Assembly: GCA_900547975.1 (NCBI GenBank)
Contig: URIX01000021.1
Coordinates: 1-25,923 of the forward strand
From: an uncultured Eubacteriales bacterium
GTDB taxonomy: Bacteria > Bacillota > Clostridia > Christensenellales > CAG-917
Direction of reading: 5' to 3'
Length of the DNA: 25,923 nt
Shown here one piece after another: positions 16,205 to 23,848 of the stretch. How positions within the stretch are numbered: position 1 is the first letter of the stretch; each line of letters starts with the position of its first letter. A model generated the notes under the pieces. It was not told where the DNA came from. It ran no database searches and saw only the letters and a program-made list of their open reading frames with translations. A program made the position numbers and the translations under genes.

Positions 16205-16648
16205 TCAACACTCGAACACAAACGAAAGCGGACCGTCTTGTTCTTGCTCGATAAACATATGCGCACCGAAAACGCCGTTCTTTACGACGATGCCTTCTTC
16301 GCGAATTTTCTCGGTGACTCTTTCATACAAATATCTCGCTCTGTCGGGAAGTTCGGCGTGACCGAAATCGGGGCGATTGCCTGTGCCTTTTCCGAGCGTA
16401 CCGGCAAGCGAAAATTGCGATACGAGCAATATCTCGCCGCCTGCTTGTTTTATGTCGAGATTCATTTTGTCGTTCTCGTCGCGAAAGACTCGAAGTTTTG
16501 AAACCTTGTGAGCAAAGTAGTCCGCTTGTTCTTCGGTGTCGCCTTTTTCAATGCCCAAAAATATGGTAAGGCCTGAGGGGATTTCGCTTATGAGTTGTCC
16601 GTCAACCGACAATCTCGATTTGAACGTTCGTTGAATGAGTGCTCTCAT
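16205..16648 (-). CDS. dtd: D-aminoacyl-tRNA deacylase
   Basis: A 147-aa enzyme that hydrolyses D-amino acids (and glycine mischarged on tRNA-Ala) from tRNAs, a proofreading role. Characteristic motifs: MRALIQR start, SQFSLAGT (77-84), GNRPDF (90-95), and a C-terminal Gly-cisPro motif at residues 139-140 in EQDGPLSF, slightly different from the usual NGPVT. The ribosome-binding site is AGAGGAATTAT. A CGTGC/GCACG hairpin (16674-16689) lies in its leader. Confidence 0.94.
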   Translation of the reverse strand: MRALIQRTFKSRLSVDGQLISEIPSGLTIFLGIEKGDTEEQADYFAHKVSKLRVFRDENDKMNLDIKQAGGEILLVSQFSLAGTLGKGTGNRPDFGHAELPDRARYLYERVTEKIREEGIVVKNGVFGAHMFIEQEQDGPLSFVFEC

Positions 16649-16723
16649 ATAATTCCTCTAATCTGCATTTTATCGTGCGTTTTTGCACGTATAAACTGCC
16701 GATAACGATATTTTTATAAAAAT

Positions 16724-17926
16724 TCAGGTTTGTTTGTCGCAAGGCTCTTTAGGCTTTTCGTTCTTCTTCGGCGGCGCGGCGAGATACTGATAGAAATTGC
16801 ATTCGAGTTCGCTGTTATACAGTTTTCTCACCTTGTCGGCACGCGCGCCGAAATACTTTTCAAAGGCTCTGTACGAAGTGATTGCATACACGCACCACTC
16901 GTCGAGTTTTCTCGTCATCGCGCCGAAATCTTTGTACAAAATTTTCAATTCCGCCTCGTCCATAAGGCGTTCGCCGTACGGCGGATTGGTGACGATAACG
17001 CCGTGCGAAAAGCGTGACGAAACGTCTCTCATATCCCCGACTTGCAAATGAATTTTGTCTTTAACACCCGCTCTTTCGGCGTGTTTTTGCGCAAGTTTTA
17101 TAGCGTCTTTGTTGATGTCGAATCCGCTTATATGCAAAACTTTGTCTCGTATCGAATCTTGCGCCTCTTGCTGTACGAGTTCTCTCACGTTCGGCGCGTT
17201 TTTGAAACTTTCGCACGCGAAATTGCGATTCATACACGGCGCGATATTGAGCCCTATCAACGCCGCTTCTATAGGTATCGTTCCCGAACCGCAAAACGGG
17301 TCGATAAACGCTCTGTCGGGATTCCATACGGACAATTCTATCATAGCGGCTGCAAGCGTTTCGCGTATGGGCGCGTCGCCGAGATAGGTTCTGTAACCTC
17401 TTTTGTGCAATCCCTCGCCGGACGTGTCGAGAGTTACGGTCGCAACATCGCCGTACAAGGACACTTCCACGTCGTAAACCGCGCCGCTCTCGTCAAACGA
17501 GCCGCCGAGCGTGCTTGCGAGTTTGGATATAATCGCTTTCTTGGTTATGCTTTGAATCGAGCGCAACGCAAACAATTTGCTGTTTTGCGATTTTGCGTTG
17601 ACGATTATGCGCCCGTCGCGCGTCGCGACGTCTTGCCAACGCATAGCGAATATGCCGTCGAAAAGGTCGTCGAAAGTTTCCGCTTTGAACTTGGCAAGGA
17701 CAATTCGCACTCTGTTTGCCGTGCGCAAAAACACGTTTGCCCGAAGCACGTCCTTGTAGTCGCCCTCGAACTCTATGCGCCCGTAATTCGCGCCGCTCGG
17801 ATTGTAACCGAGCCGCAACAATTCGCGCTTGCATACGGCTTCGATTCCGCTTGCGACCGCCACTTCTATATTAAGTTTTCCGTCAAAACTACTGTCCATT
17901 TTTAGAGGTTTGCAACGCTGAATCAT
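16724..17926 (-). CDS. THUMP-domain class I RNA methyltransferase (RlmL/YpsC-like)
   Basis: A 400-aa SAM-dependent methyltransferase predicted to make an N2-methylguanosine-type mark in 23S rRNA. The N-terminal ferredoxin-like/THUMP region (about 18-165) contains GIEAVCKREL, RTANRVRIVLAKF and YGDVATVTLDTSG. The Rossmann-fold domain has DPFCGSGTIPIE (209-220, SAM-binding) and the NPPY motif (314-317). Families called 'putative N6-adenine-specific DNA methylase' in databases are the same. Two ATGs (17926 and 17899) are possible and neither has a good ribosome-binding site; the second gives a start closer to family norms. Confidence 0.9.
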   Translation of the reverse strand: MIQRCKPLKMDSSFDGKLNIEVAVASGIEAVCKRELLRLGYNPSGANYGRIEFEGDYKDVLRANVFLRTANRVRIVLAKFKAETFDDLFDGIFAMRWQDVATRDGRIIVNAKSQNSKLFALRSIQSITKKAIISKLASTLGGSFDESGAVYDVEVSLYGDVATVTLDTSGEGLHKRGYRTYLGDAPIRETLAAAMIELSVWNPDRAFIDPFCGSGTIPIEAALIGLNIAPCMNRNFACESFKNAPNVRELVQQEAQDSIRDKVLHISGFDINKDAIKLAQKHAERAGVKDKIHLQVGDMRDVSSRFSHGVIVTNPPYGERLMDEAELKILYKDFGAMTRKLDEWCVYAITSYRAFEKYFGARADKVRKLYNSELECNFYQYLAAPPKKNEKPKEPCDKQT

Positions 17927-18007
17927 GATTGCAAATTTATTGCTTTATTGCACTATTCGGCGTTTTATATTGCCGTTTTAACGTTATAAACGTCGTATCG
18001 TGTGATT

Positions 18008-18706
18008 TTATAGATTCGCAATGTCTTTTATGACTTCGCTTGCCATAGTCATTGCGGCAATGGCGGGGGCAAAGCAAATGCTGCCGGGTATATGCCGTCC
18101 GTTTTCTTCGGGCGTGTCCTTGGGAATGAGCGGCGTTTCTTTCGAGTAAACGACTTTGAGAGATTTTATCCCCCTTGCTTTAAGTTCCTTGCGCATAACC
18201 TTTGCAAGCGGGCAAACGCTCGTTTTGTATATGTCGGCAACTTCAAAATTCGTGCCGAGTTTGTTGCCCGTGCCCATACACGAAATTATCCTTACGCCCG
18301 CTTCTTTCGCGCGCTGTATGAGCGTAAGTTTTGCACTCACGGTGTCGATTGCGTCAACGATATAATCGTAGTTTTCAAGCGGCACTTCGTCCGCCGTGTC
18401 GGGCATATAAAAGAGGTCGTACGTCGTGACGTTGCAATCGGGATTTATGGATTTTATCCTTTCCGCCGCGACTTCCGTTTTACGTCCGCCCACCGTGTTC
18501 GTTGTCGCCAGAATCTGACGATTGAGGTTGCTTTCCGAAAACACGTCGTTGTCCAAAACGGCGATAGTTCCCACCCCGACTCTTGCCAACGCTTCGACGA
18601 CGTAGCCGCCCACGCCGCCCACGCCGCACACCAAAACTCGCGCGGATTTGAGCGATTCGATTTTGTCGCCTATAAGCATTTTCGTGCGTGAATACATATC
18701 TTCCAT
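18008..18706 (-). CDS. tcdA: tRNA threonylcarbamoyladenosine dehydratase TcdA
   Basis: A 232-aa ThiF/MoeB/E1-like ATPase that converts t6A37 to the cyclic form ct6A in tRNAs. It shows the nucleotide-binding GVGGVGG (28-34), DNDVFSESNLNRQ (52-64) with the adenylation Arg, and DAIDTVSAKL. The C-terminal sequence (SVCPLAKVMRKELKARGI, and a GSICFAPAIAAMTMASEVIK helix) fits TcdA rather than MoeB or ThiF; no sulfur-carrier or rhodanese gene is nearby. Its ribosome-binding site AAAGGA lies inside the upstream gene's stop region (gap 4 nt), so translation is likely coupled to the HEYGH membrane protein. Confidence 0.9.
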   Translation of the reverse strand: MEDMYSRTKMLIGDKIESLKSARVLVCGVGGVGGYVVEALARVGVGTIAVLDNDVFSESNLNRQILATTNTVGGRKTEVAAERIKSINPDCNVTTYDLFYMPDTADEVPLENYDYIVDAIDTVSAKLTLIQRAKEAGVRIISCMGTGNKLGTNFEVADIYKTSVCPLAKVMRKELKARGIKSLKVVYSKETPLIPKDTPEENGRHIPGSICFAPAIAAMTMASEVIKDIANL

Positions 18707-18710
18707 AATT

Positions 18711-19199
18711 TCAGTCCTTTATTACGCCTCGTCTTCTCAATTCCTCTCCGGTGTTTTCGCGCTTGGGTTTTTCCTCTTTGGTTACGAGCGCGCCGAGCGT
18801 GTTGGCACTGCTCTCGCAATAGAGGTCGTAGTAGTTGAGTTCGCCTCTCATACGCTTTTGGTGCAAGGATTTGGAACTGCACCATACGATAGACGGAAGC
18901 GCAATGATAACGAGATACAGCGGTCCGAAAATCAACGACTGTATCGTGTGTCCGTACTCGTGAACGCGAGCGTCTTTCGTCCATACTTCGGGGCGATTTC
19001 CGTTTACGAATATAAACGAGCCGAGCGACACGCCGCCCCAGTTTCCGTCGTGATAGGTGAGAATCGCGCCGTGATAAAACTCGTGCTTGCAACGTGCGTA
19101 GCGGACGAACAAAACGAGTCCCATAACCGTTTGCAAAAGTCCCCAAGTGCATTGAACGCACCAGTACAAAACGCTTTTCAAAACATTCATTGCTTTCAT
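18711..19199 (-). CDS. Membrane protein with HEYGH zincin-like motif
   Basis: A 162-aa protein of uncertain function. It has a hydrophobic N-terminal segment (about 8-33), then a conserved-looking region YHGAILTYHDGNWGGVSLGSFIF. This is followed by HEYGH (80-84), which fits the metal-binding HExxH pattern, a second hydrophobic stretch GPLYLVIIALPSIVW, and Glu129 in YCESSANTLG, which could be the third zinc ligand of a gluzincin. The ribosome-binding site GAGGTGA and a TTGATT-N17-TACAAT promoter are clear. It is divergent from the XRE regulator and coupled to tcdA. Peptidase activity is unproven. Confidence 0.65.
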   Translation of the reverse strand: MKAMNVLKSVLYWCVQCTWGLLQTVMGLVLFVRYARCKHEFYHGAILTYHDGNWGGVSLGSFIFVNGNRPEVWTKDARVHEYGHTIQSLIFGPLYLVIIALPSIVWCSSKSLHQKRMRGELNYYDLYCESSANTLGALVTKEEKPKRENTGEELRRRGVIKD

Positions 19200-19216
19200 A
19201 AACTCACCTCGTATTC

Positions 19217-19245
19217 ATTGTACATCAAACGAGCGGATAAATCAA
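19217..19245 (-). promoter_or_regulatory. Promoter of the HEYGH protein - tcdA unit
   Basis: On the minus strand, TTGATT (19240-19245), a 17-nt spacer and TACAAT (19217-19222). The start codon is at 19199 after GAGGTGA. Confidence 0.6.
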
Positions 19246-19345
19246 CCGCGCATTACCTTTCGTCTTTGCGATTCACGCTAAAATCACCTCATAATTTAAA
19301 AAACTCGCCGCTCTGTCTTTAACATAAATAATCGCAAAAACGCAA

Positions 19346-19382
19346 ACAATAATTGACAGCAACACTTATTGTGTATTATTAT
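19346..19382 (+). promoter_or_regulatory. Promoter and candidate operator of the XRE regulator
   Basis: Perfect -35 TTGACA (19353-19358) and -10 TATTAT (19377-19382, 18-nt spacer). The inverted repeat ACAATAA (19346-19352) / TTATTGT (19366-19372) flanks the -35, a placement suited to repression, possibly by the XRE protein itself. Confidence 0.6.
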
Positions 19383-19410
19383 AGAACTACAACAAATCAA
19401 GGACGAAGAT

Positions 19411-19623
19411 ATGCTGCACAGTTGTTTTCCCGAAAGGTTAAAATCTCTCAGACAAGAGAAAAATATGCTACAACAGGACCTTGCCGAACATCTCAAAGTG
19501 TCGAAATCCACGATATCGGGATGGGAAGTCGGTCGCAATCAACCGAGTTACGACACGTTGATTGAACTGAGCATATTCTTCGGCGTATCCGTAGACTATC
19601 TGATAGGCAGAAGAAACTACTAA
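19411..19623 (+). CDS. Small XRE-family transcriptional regulator
   Basis: A 70-aa single-domain helix-turn-helix protein. FPERLKSLRQEKNMLQQDLAEHLKVSKSTISGWEVGRNQPSYDTLIELSIFFGVSVDYLIGRR is a complete Cro/C1-type domain with the usual W-E-x-G-x-x-x-P turn and the final DYLxG motif. ATG 19411 follows AAGGACGAAGAT; a longer frame to 19369 would start inside the promoter. It is monocistronic, ending in a strong terminator, and divergent from the HEYGH protein gene. It has no effector domain, so autoregulation or a neighbour target is likely. Confidence 0.92.
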   Translation: MLHSCFPERLKSLRQEKNMLQQDLAEHLKVSKSTISGWEVGRNQPSYDTLIELSIFFGVSVDYLIGRRNY

Positions 19624-19630
19624 AAAATTA

Positions 19631-19653
19631 AGCACTCGGCGAGTGCTTTTTTT
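19631..19653 (+). terminator. Rho-independent terminator of the XRE gene
   Basis: AGCACTC-GGC-GAGTGCT stem-loop (19631-19647) followed by T7, eight bases after the stop codon. Confidence 0.9.
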
Positions 19654-20321
19654 ATTTCAAAATATAATCGTATATTAATGAGTGCAGATTCTTTCTCTAC
19701 AAGAGTGTAGCGGCGTGTACTCTAAAATTAAACTTCCCCCTTCCTCACGTGTTTGGACTTCGGCGTTTGCGAGGCAATCCGCCTCGTTCGCTTTGGCTAC
19801 AACACATTCACAGGATGTGTTGTTTAACGCGTCGCGCCCATACCGCCGTTCCCCCTCTGTATAAATTTGAGGGGACCCACGACGTCCGCTTCGCGTGGGG
19901 CAACACTGACGCGATTGACTTCGTAGCAATCGCTAGTTCGTTGCAAGCAACGAACGGTGGACGGGTTGTTGGCAATACAAATCGGCTGAAAGCCGTGTCA
20001 CTCGTTCACGGGCGAAAAAATCCACACTCGCCCGTTCACTTGTACTTTCCGTCAAGCTCGACGCTCGCTACGGTCATCGCCTTGCGATTCCAGTTCCGTC
20101 TGCAAATATACACATTCCGTTTATAAGCACCGTTTAACCCTCTTTTATAACATAAAACCTCGATATTGAGATGAAGAACGCGAAATTTTTTAACGTCCCA
20201 AACCTCTCTAAATCGATGCATAACGCGAAAGAGACACCCGAATGGCAACCCTAATTTACTAATCGTAAATGAGTTGACAGGCGGGTGTCTCTGACAAAGT
20301 TAGGCGCGATTTTGAGAGGTT
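19654..20321. other. Gene-free region between XRE gene and lysC
   Basis: No gene. After the XRE terminator it contains the mosaic repeat (19730-20127), a short AT-rich gap, and the attC-like stem-loop element adjoining lysC. Reading frames here follow the repeats. Confidence 0.75.
19730..20127. repeat. Mosaic repeat element, full copy
   Basis: The left part (19730-19754, and 19842-19859) is identical in two blocks of 25 and 18 bases to the window end (25874-25921). The right part (20039-20127) matches the window start (28-115). Inside are small palindromes: CGAGGC/GCCTCG (19770-19786), ACAACACA/TGTGTTGT (19799-19823), TTCGTTGC/GCAACGAA (19937-19954), CGGCT-GAA-AGCCG (about 19983). The 87 bases between the two left blocks are replaced by five C at the window end. 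Confidence 0.75.
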
Positions 20322-20322
20322 T
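20200..20322 (-). repeat. attC-like stem-loop element, copy 2, adjoining lysC stop
   Basis: Outer arms 20200-20215 and 20307-20322 pair over 15 bp with one mismatch. Next are 7-nt boxes (minus strand GCCTAAC, 20299-20305, and GTTATGC, 20218-20224) complementary at six positions, unpaired TTTGTC and TTCGC spacers, a perfect 11-bp stem (20230-20240 with 20282-20292), CAAC/GTTG and TTTAC/GTAAA. The inner 88 bases match copy 1 at 11404-11491. GCCTAAC fits the attC R'' consensus exactly; GTTATGC fits R' with one mismatch. No extrahelical bases are seen in the stem. Confidence 0.75.
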
Positions 20323-20343
20323 TAGGCGCGATTTAGTGAGGTT
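20300..20343. repeat. Tandem 22-bp repeat spanning the lysC stop codon
   Basis: Units 20300-20321 and 20322-20343 agree at 19 of 22 positions. Both begin TTAGGCGCGATTT and end GGTT. The second unit is the last codons and stop of lysC; the first belongs to the stem-loop element. Confidence 0.85.
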
Positions 20344-21635
20344 TGGTATATAGCGTTGACGGCACGCTCATAGTCAAAAGTATCCACCCCCACGATAATG
20401 TTAAGTTCCGAAGAGCCTTGGTCTATCATACGGATGTTGACGTTGGCGTCGGCAAGCGCGCTGAAAAGCATTGCGGCAGTACCTTGTCGCGAGGTCATAT
20501 TGTGTCCGACGGTGGCGATGAGCGAAAGCCCGCTGTGTATCTCTATGTTGTCGGCATTGATGGATTCTTGAAGCGCGGCAAGCACTTTTTGCATTTTTCC
20601 TGCGATGTACTCGTCACGAATTACGACGGAAAGTGTGTCTATGCCCGACGGGACGTGCTCAAACGAGATACCCTCGAATTCGAGAACGGACAGGACCTTT
20701 CTGCCGAAGCCGATTTCGGAATTCATCATATCTTTTTCGATATTGATGATTGTAAATCCCTTTCTGCCGGCAATACCCGTGATGACCTTCTTTTCTTTGG
20801 GCAGATTCTTTTCCGCCACGATCATAGTGCCTTTGTAGGACGGATTGAACGTGTTTTTGATATTTATGGGGATTCCCACGCTTCTGACGGGGAAAATGGA
20901 TTCGGGGTGCAAGACTTCCGCGCCCATATACGCAAGTTCTCGAAGTTCGCGATAGCTCAAATAATCGATGATTTCGGGATTGTCCACGATACGCGGATCG
21001 GCGGTCAAGAAGCCGTCGACGTCCGTCCAGTTTTCGTAGACGTCCGCCCCGACCGCACGCGCGATGAGCGCACCCGTAATATCCGAGCCTCCGCGCGAAA
21101 AAGTGGTGATTCTGCCGTCCTGATTCGAGCCGTAAAAGCCGGGGATAACGGCGTATTCCACCCCGTCGAGTTTTTGTTTTATGAGGTCGAGCGAATAGTG
21201 CATTTGCAGTTTTTCGCCGTTGAATTTTACGATATTTTGGGTGTCGATAAACTCGAATCCCAACTTCTTTGCCAAAATCAGTGCGTTGAGATATTCTCCT
21301 CTCGAAGCGGCGTAGTCGCTTGATACGCTGTTGTCTATGCCTGCTTTTACCTCGTCGAGAACGGGGTCTATGTCGAAGTCGAGATCGAGAGCGGTCACGA
21401 TGTCCTTGAAGCGTTTTCTTATAACCTCGAAAGATTGCGTGCAGTTGCCCTTTTCCGTCTTTTCGTTGAAGCACGCATAAAGCGCGTCCGTCACTTTGAC
21501 GTCGGCTTTGTTGCGTTTCCCGGGTGCAGAAACGACGATATATTTTCTTTGCGGATCGCTTTTTATGACGTCTATCACGCGAGAAATGGTTTCGCCGTTC
21601 GCCATAGAAGTGCCGCCGAATTTGCAAACTTTCAT
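20322..21635 (-). CDS. lysC: Aspartate kinase, monofunctional
   Basis: A 437-aa enzyme phosphorylating L-aspartate, the first step to lysine, diaminopimelate, threonine and methionine. The N-terminal kinase domain has KFGGTS (5-10), FSRGGSDITGALIARAVGADVYENWTDVDGF and DPRIV; two C-terminal ACT domains (about 285-437) bind feedback inhibitors, with FEHVPSGIDTLSVVI and ALADANVNIRMIDQGSSELNIIVGV. The start has an AGGGA site. No lysine riboswitch is seen upstream. It is the last gene of the holA-cdaA run, 59 nt after the DUF1015 gene. Its final codons lie in a 22-bp tandem repeat shared with the adjoining stem-loop. Confidence 0.95.
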   Translation of the reverse strand: MKVCKFGGTSMANGETISRVIDVIKSDPQRKYIVVSAPGKRNKADVKVTDALYACFNEKTEKGNCTQSFEVIRKRFKDIVTALDLDFDIDPVLDEVKAGIDNSVSSDYAASRGEYLNALILAKKLGFEFIDTQNIVKFNGEKLQMHYSLDLIKQKLDGVEYAVIPGFYGSNQDGRITTFSRGGSDITGALIARAVGADVYENWTDVDGFLTADPRIVDNPEIIDYLSYRELRELAYMGAEVLHPESIFPVRSVGIPINIKNTFNPSYKGTMIVAEKNLPKEKKVITGIAGRKGFTIINIEKDMMNSEIGFGRKVLSVLEFEGISFEHVPSGIDTLSVVIRDEYIAGKMQKVLAALQESINADNIEIHSGLSLIATVGHNMTSRQGTAAMLFSALADANVNIRMIDQGSSELNIIVGVDTFDYERAVNAIYQTSLNRA

Positions 21636-21694
21636 ATCGAGTCCCTATATTATGTTATGCGCCGAATCTTTCGTTAGACATCGGCAAAAGGCAA

Positions 21695-22912
21695 TTATTT
21701 TATCTTTTTTGCTTCGAAATAATATCTTTTTTCTTCCGCTTCGCCCATAGAAAACGCCTTGCGGCAGAGAGTGCCGTTTTTGAGGACGTAATCAAACAAT
21801 TCTTCCTTTTCGATTTTTGGCATAGCGATTGCGACGCCGTCGTTGCGGGATGCGACGTCTTTGAGATGTTCGATGCCGTGAATGTAATCGACCGTGCCTC
21901 CGTGCGCTTTCAGATACTCGTCGATTGCGCTTTGAATATCCTTTATTGCCTTTGCGCCTATGCGGTCTACCCTCAAAACGTACTCGCCGTTTTTATCGAA
22001 CGCTTTGACCTCTTTCTCGCCCGAGAGATTTGCTTGCATATAGCGGATAAAGTCCTCGCCTACGCCGAAAACGAAACGGTGAATGGGCTCGAAAACTATG
22101 CCGTCGTCGTGAAGATTCTCAACCTCGCAAAGTGCGAATCTTGCGGGATGAACTGTCTTTTCTGCATCGGTTAACCCCTCTTTTATGCGATTCCAGTGCG
22201 CTTGCGCCGTTGCAAGAGAATGGTTGCCGTCGCCGACTGCGAATATAAAATCGTTCTTGCCCGTGCCGTAGAGGTTTTGCACGGAATCGACATATTTTTC
22301 AAACGCGTCGATAACGATTTGCGAGTCGATTCTGTACCCTTCGAGATGTCCGCCGCCCATATTGAGGTCGAAATCGTACACCTTTTCGAGCCCTTCCCTC
22401 GCCGCCCAGATAGGCTCGATAACCGAGTGTTTTCTGTCGTCGATGAGAAGCATAATGTGCGGAAGTTCGACGGGTGCGTCCTTCCTTATTTTGAGACGAG
22501 GCGGTATCCTGTCAAGAACCACGCCTTCCGTCGAGCGTATGTATGCGTTTGACGGATGAGTGAAACAATAGTCTTCCAAATCCACCGCAAGTACGATTCC
22601 GAGCCTCGAAATTCCGCTTGCCGTCGTGCGTTTGCATACGATGAAACTATCTTTCAAAGTTTTGAAAACGCCATCGTCGAGATACTCTTTCATAGTGCGG
22701 TTGATATTGTCTATTCTCTCGTCCTTGTCGCTGTCTTCGAGGTACGCTTCGGGAAAAATGAGTTTGAGCGTGCTGTTTGCGTCGCCCACGAAATCTTCGA
22801 GTTTCTTCCAGTAGCCGCGCTCGGACGTAAACTGATCGCAAGCGACGACCGACCATTTTTTATGGTCGCAATTATCGGGTACGAGTATGTCGCAACTTCT
22901 TATCGTTTTCAT
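21695..22912 (-). CDS. DUF1015 family protein
   Basis: A 405-aa cytoplasmic protein of the DUF1015 family, whose biochemical role I cannot assign from sequence. Typical features are the N-terminal DILVPDNCDHKKWSVVACDQFTSERGYW, the middle RTTASGISRLGIVLAVDLEDY, and the signature AVGDGNHSLATA (225-236). There is no signal peptide or membrane segment. Its ATG overlaps the cdaA stop (ATGA), so it is translationally coupled to a c-di-AMP synthase, and lysC follows. Confidence 0.88.
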   Translation of the reverse strand: MKTIRSCDILVPDNCDHKKWSVVACDQFTSERGYWKKLEDFVGDANSTLKLIFPEAYLEDSDKDERIDNINRTMKEYLDDGVFKTLKDSFIVCKRTTASGISRLGIVLAVDLEDYCFTHPSNAYIRSTEGVVLDRIPPRLKIRKDAPVELPHIMLLIDDRKHSVIEPIWAAREGLEKVYDFDLNMGGGHLEGYRIDSQIVIDAFEKYVDSVQNLYGTGKNDFIFAVGDGNHSLATAQAHWNRIKEGLTDAEKTVHPARFALCEVENLHDDGIVFEPIHRFVFGVGEDFIRYMQANLSGEKEVKAFDKNGEYVLRVDRIGAKAIKDIQSAIDEYLKAHGGTVDYIHGIEHLKDVASRNDGVAIAMPKIEKEELFDYVLKNGTLCRKAFSMGEAEEKRYYFEAKKIK

Positions 22913-23778
22913 TTGAACCTTCCGTTTCTGCGGATTTTACCGCCGAGTTTTCTCGATGCGTGAGCCTCTCTCAAAGCGATTGCCGTCGGCGAAATGCCGT
23001 ATGCGTCCTCGATTTCGTCTTTGAGTTTGTCCATAGTCATATAACGCTTAATCTCGCCGTGTTTGACGACAGATATAATGCCCGTTTCCTCGCTGACGAC
23101 GATAGAAAGCACGTCGGTGTCCTCGGTTATGCCGATAGCCGCGCGGTGTCTTGTTCCCATCTCTTTGTTGACGTTGCGTTGAGTGAGGGTCAAGAAACAG
23201 CCCGCCGCAATAATTTTGTTGCCTCTGACGATAACCGCGCCGTCGTGAAGGGGTGCTTTGGTGTTGAAAATACTCTCGAAAAGCGGCGCGCTGAGCGTTG
23301 CGTTGAGGCGCGTACCCGTGTCGAGTATGTTGTCGTGAATATCCCCCGCACTGTCGATAATGATAATCGCGCCGACATCTTGCTTTGCCATATCTTGACA
23401 AGCGGTCAGTATTTCGGCGGTTGCGTCGCGAAGTTCGTCGTCGCTGTTGTGCGTTTCAAAACCTTTTGCCGTCGAAACCTTTTGAAACAGGTTTTTCAAG
23501 TCGTTTTGATACACCACGCAGGCGGCGACTATGTCGAACACCACCACGAAGTGCATAATATATTTGGCGATTGCCAAAATGTTTCCGCCGAGCAGTTCGG
23601 ACAATACGTTGACAAGCACGTCAAGCACCGCGCCGAGCAGCAAGAGGAAAAACACCTTCATATTGCGCTTGTAGATGAAGAAACTCAACATAATCGCAAA
23701 CACGGTCACCAAAATGACCATATCGATTATGAAGTACAAGTTGACCCCTTTTGCGTATTGAGCAAAATTGTATGACAT
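22909..23778 (-). CDS. cdaA: Diadenylate cyclase CdaA (c-di-AMP synthase)
   Basis: A 289-aa membrane enzyme that condenses two ATP into c-di-AMP, a second messenger controlling potassium, osmolyte and cell-wall homeostasis. Three N-terminal membrane segments (about 14-90) are followed by a short coiled linker and the DAC domain, with the catalytic DGA (179-181) and GTRHR (208-212), plus SEETGIISVV. The ribosome-binding site GAGGGATAT is good. In many Firmicutes cdaA is followed by cdaR and glmM; here the next genes are DUF1015 (4-bp overlap) and lysC, and no YbbR-type regulator is in the window. Confidence 0.95.
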   Translation of the reverse strand: MSYNFAQYAKGVNLYFIIDMVILVTVFAIMLSFFIYKRNMKVFFLLLLGAVLDVLVNVLSELLGGNILAIAKYIMHFVVVFDIVAACVVYQNDLKNLFQKVSTAKGFETHNSDDELRDATAEILTACQDMAKQDVGAIIIIDSAGDIHDNILDTGTRLNATLSAPLFESIFNTKAPLHDGAVIVRGNKIIAAGCFLTLTQRNVNKEMGTRHRAAIGITEDTDVLSIVVSEETGIISVVKHGEIKRYMTMDKLKDEIEDAYGISPTAIALREAHASRKLGGKIRRNGRFK

Positions 23779-23848
23779 ATATCCCTCGCAATCCGCAGTT
23801 TTTGCGGAAGTTTAAGTCTGTTTTCTTTGGTGAATTTATATCGTGTTA

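Noticed and set aside
21636..21694. Lysine riboswitch or T-box before lysC
   Set aside because: The gap to the preceding gene is 59 nt, too short, and contains no such fold.
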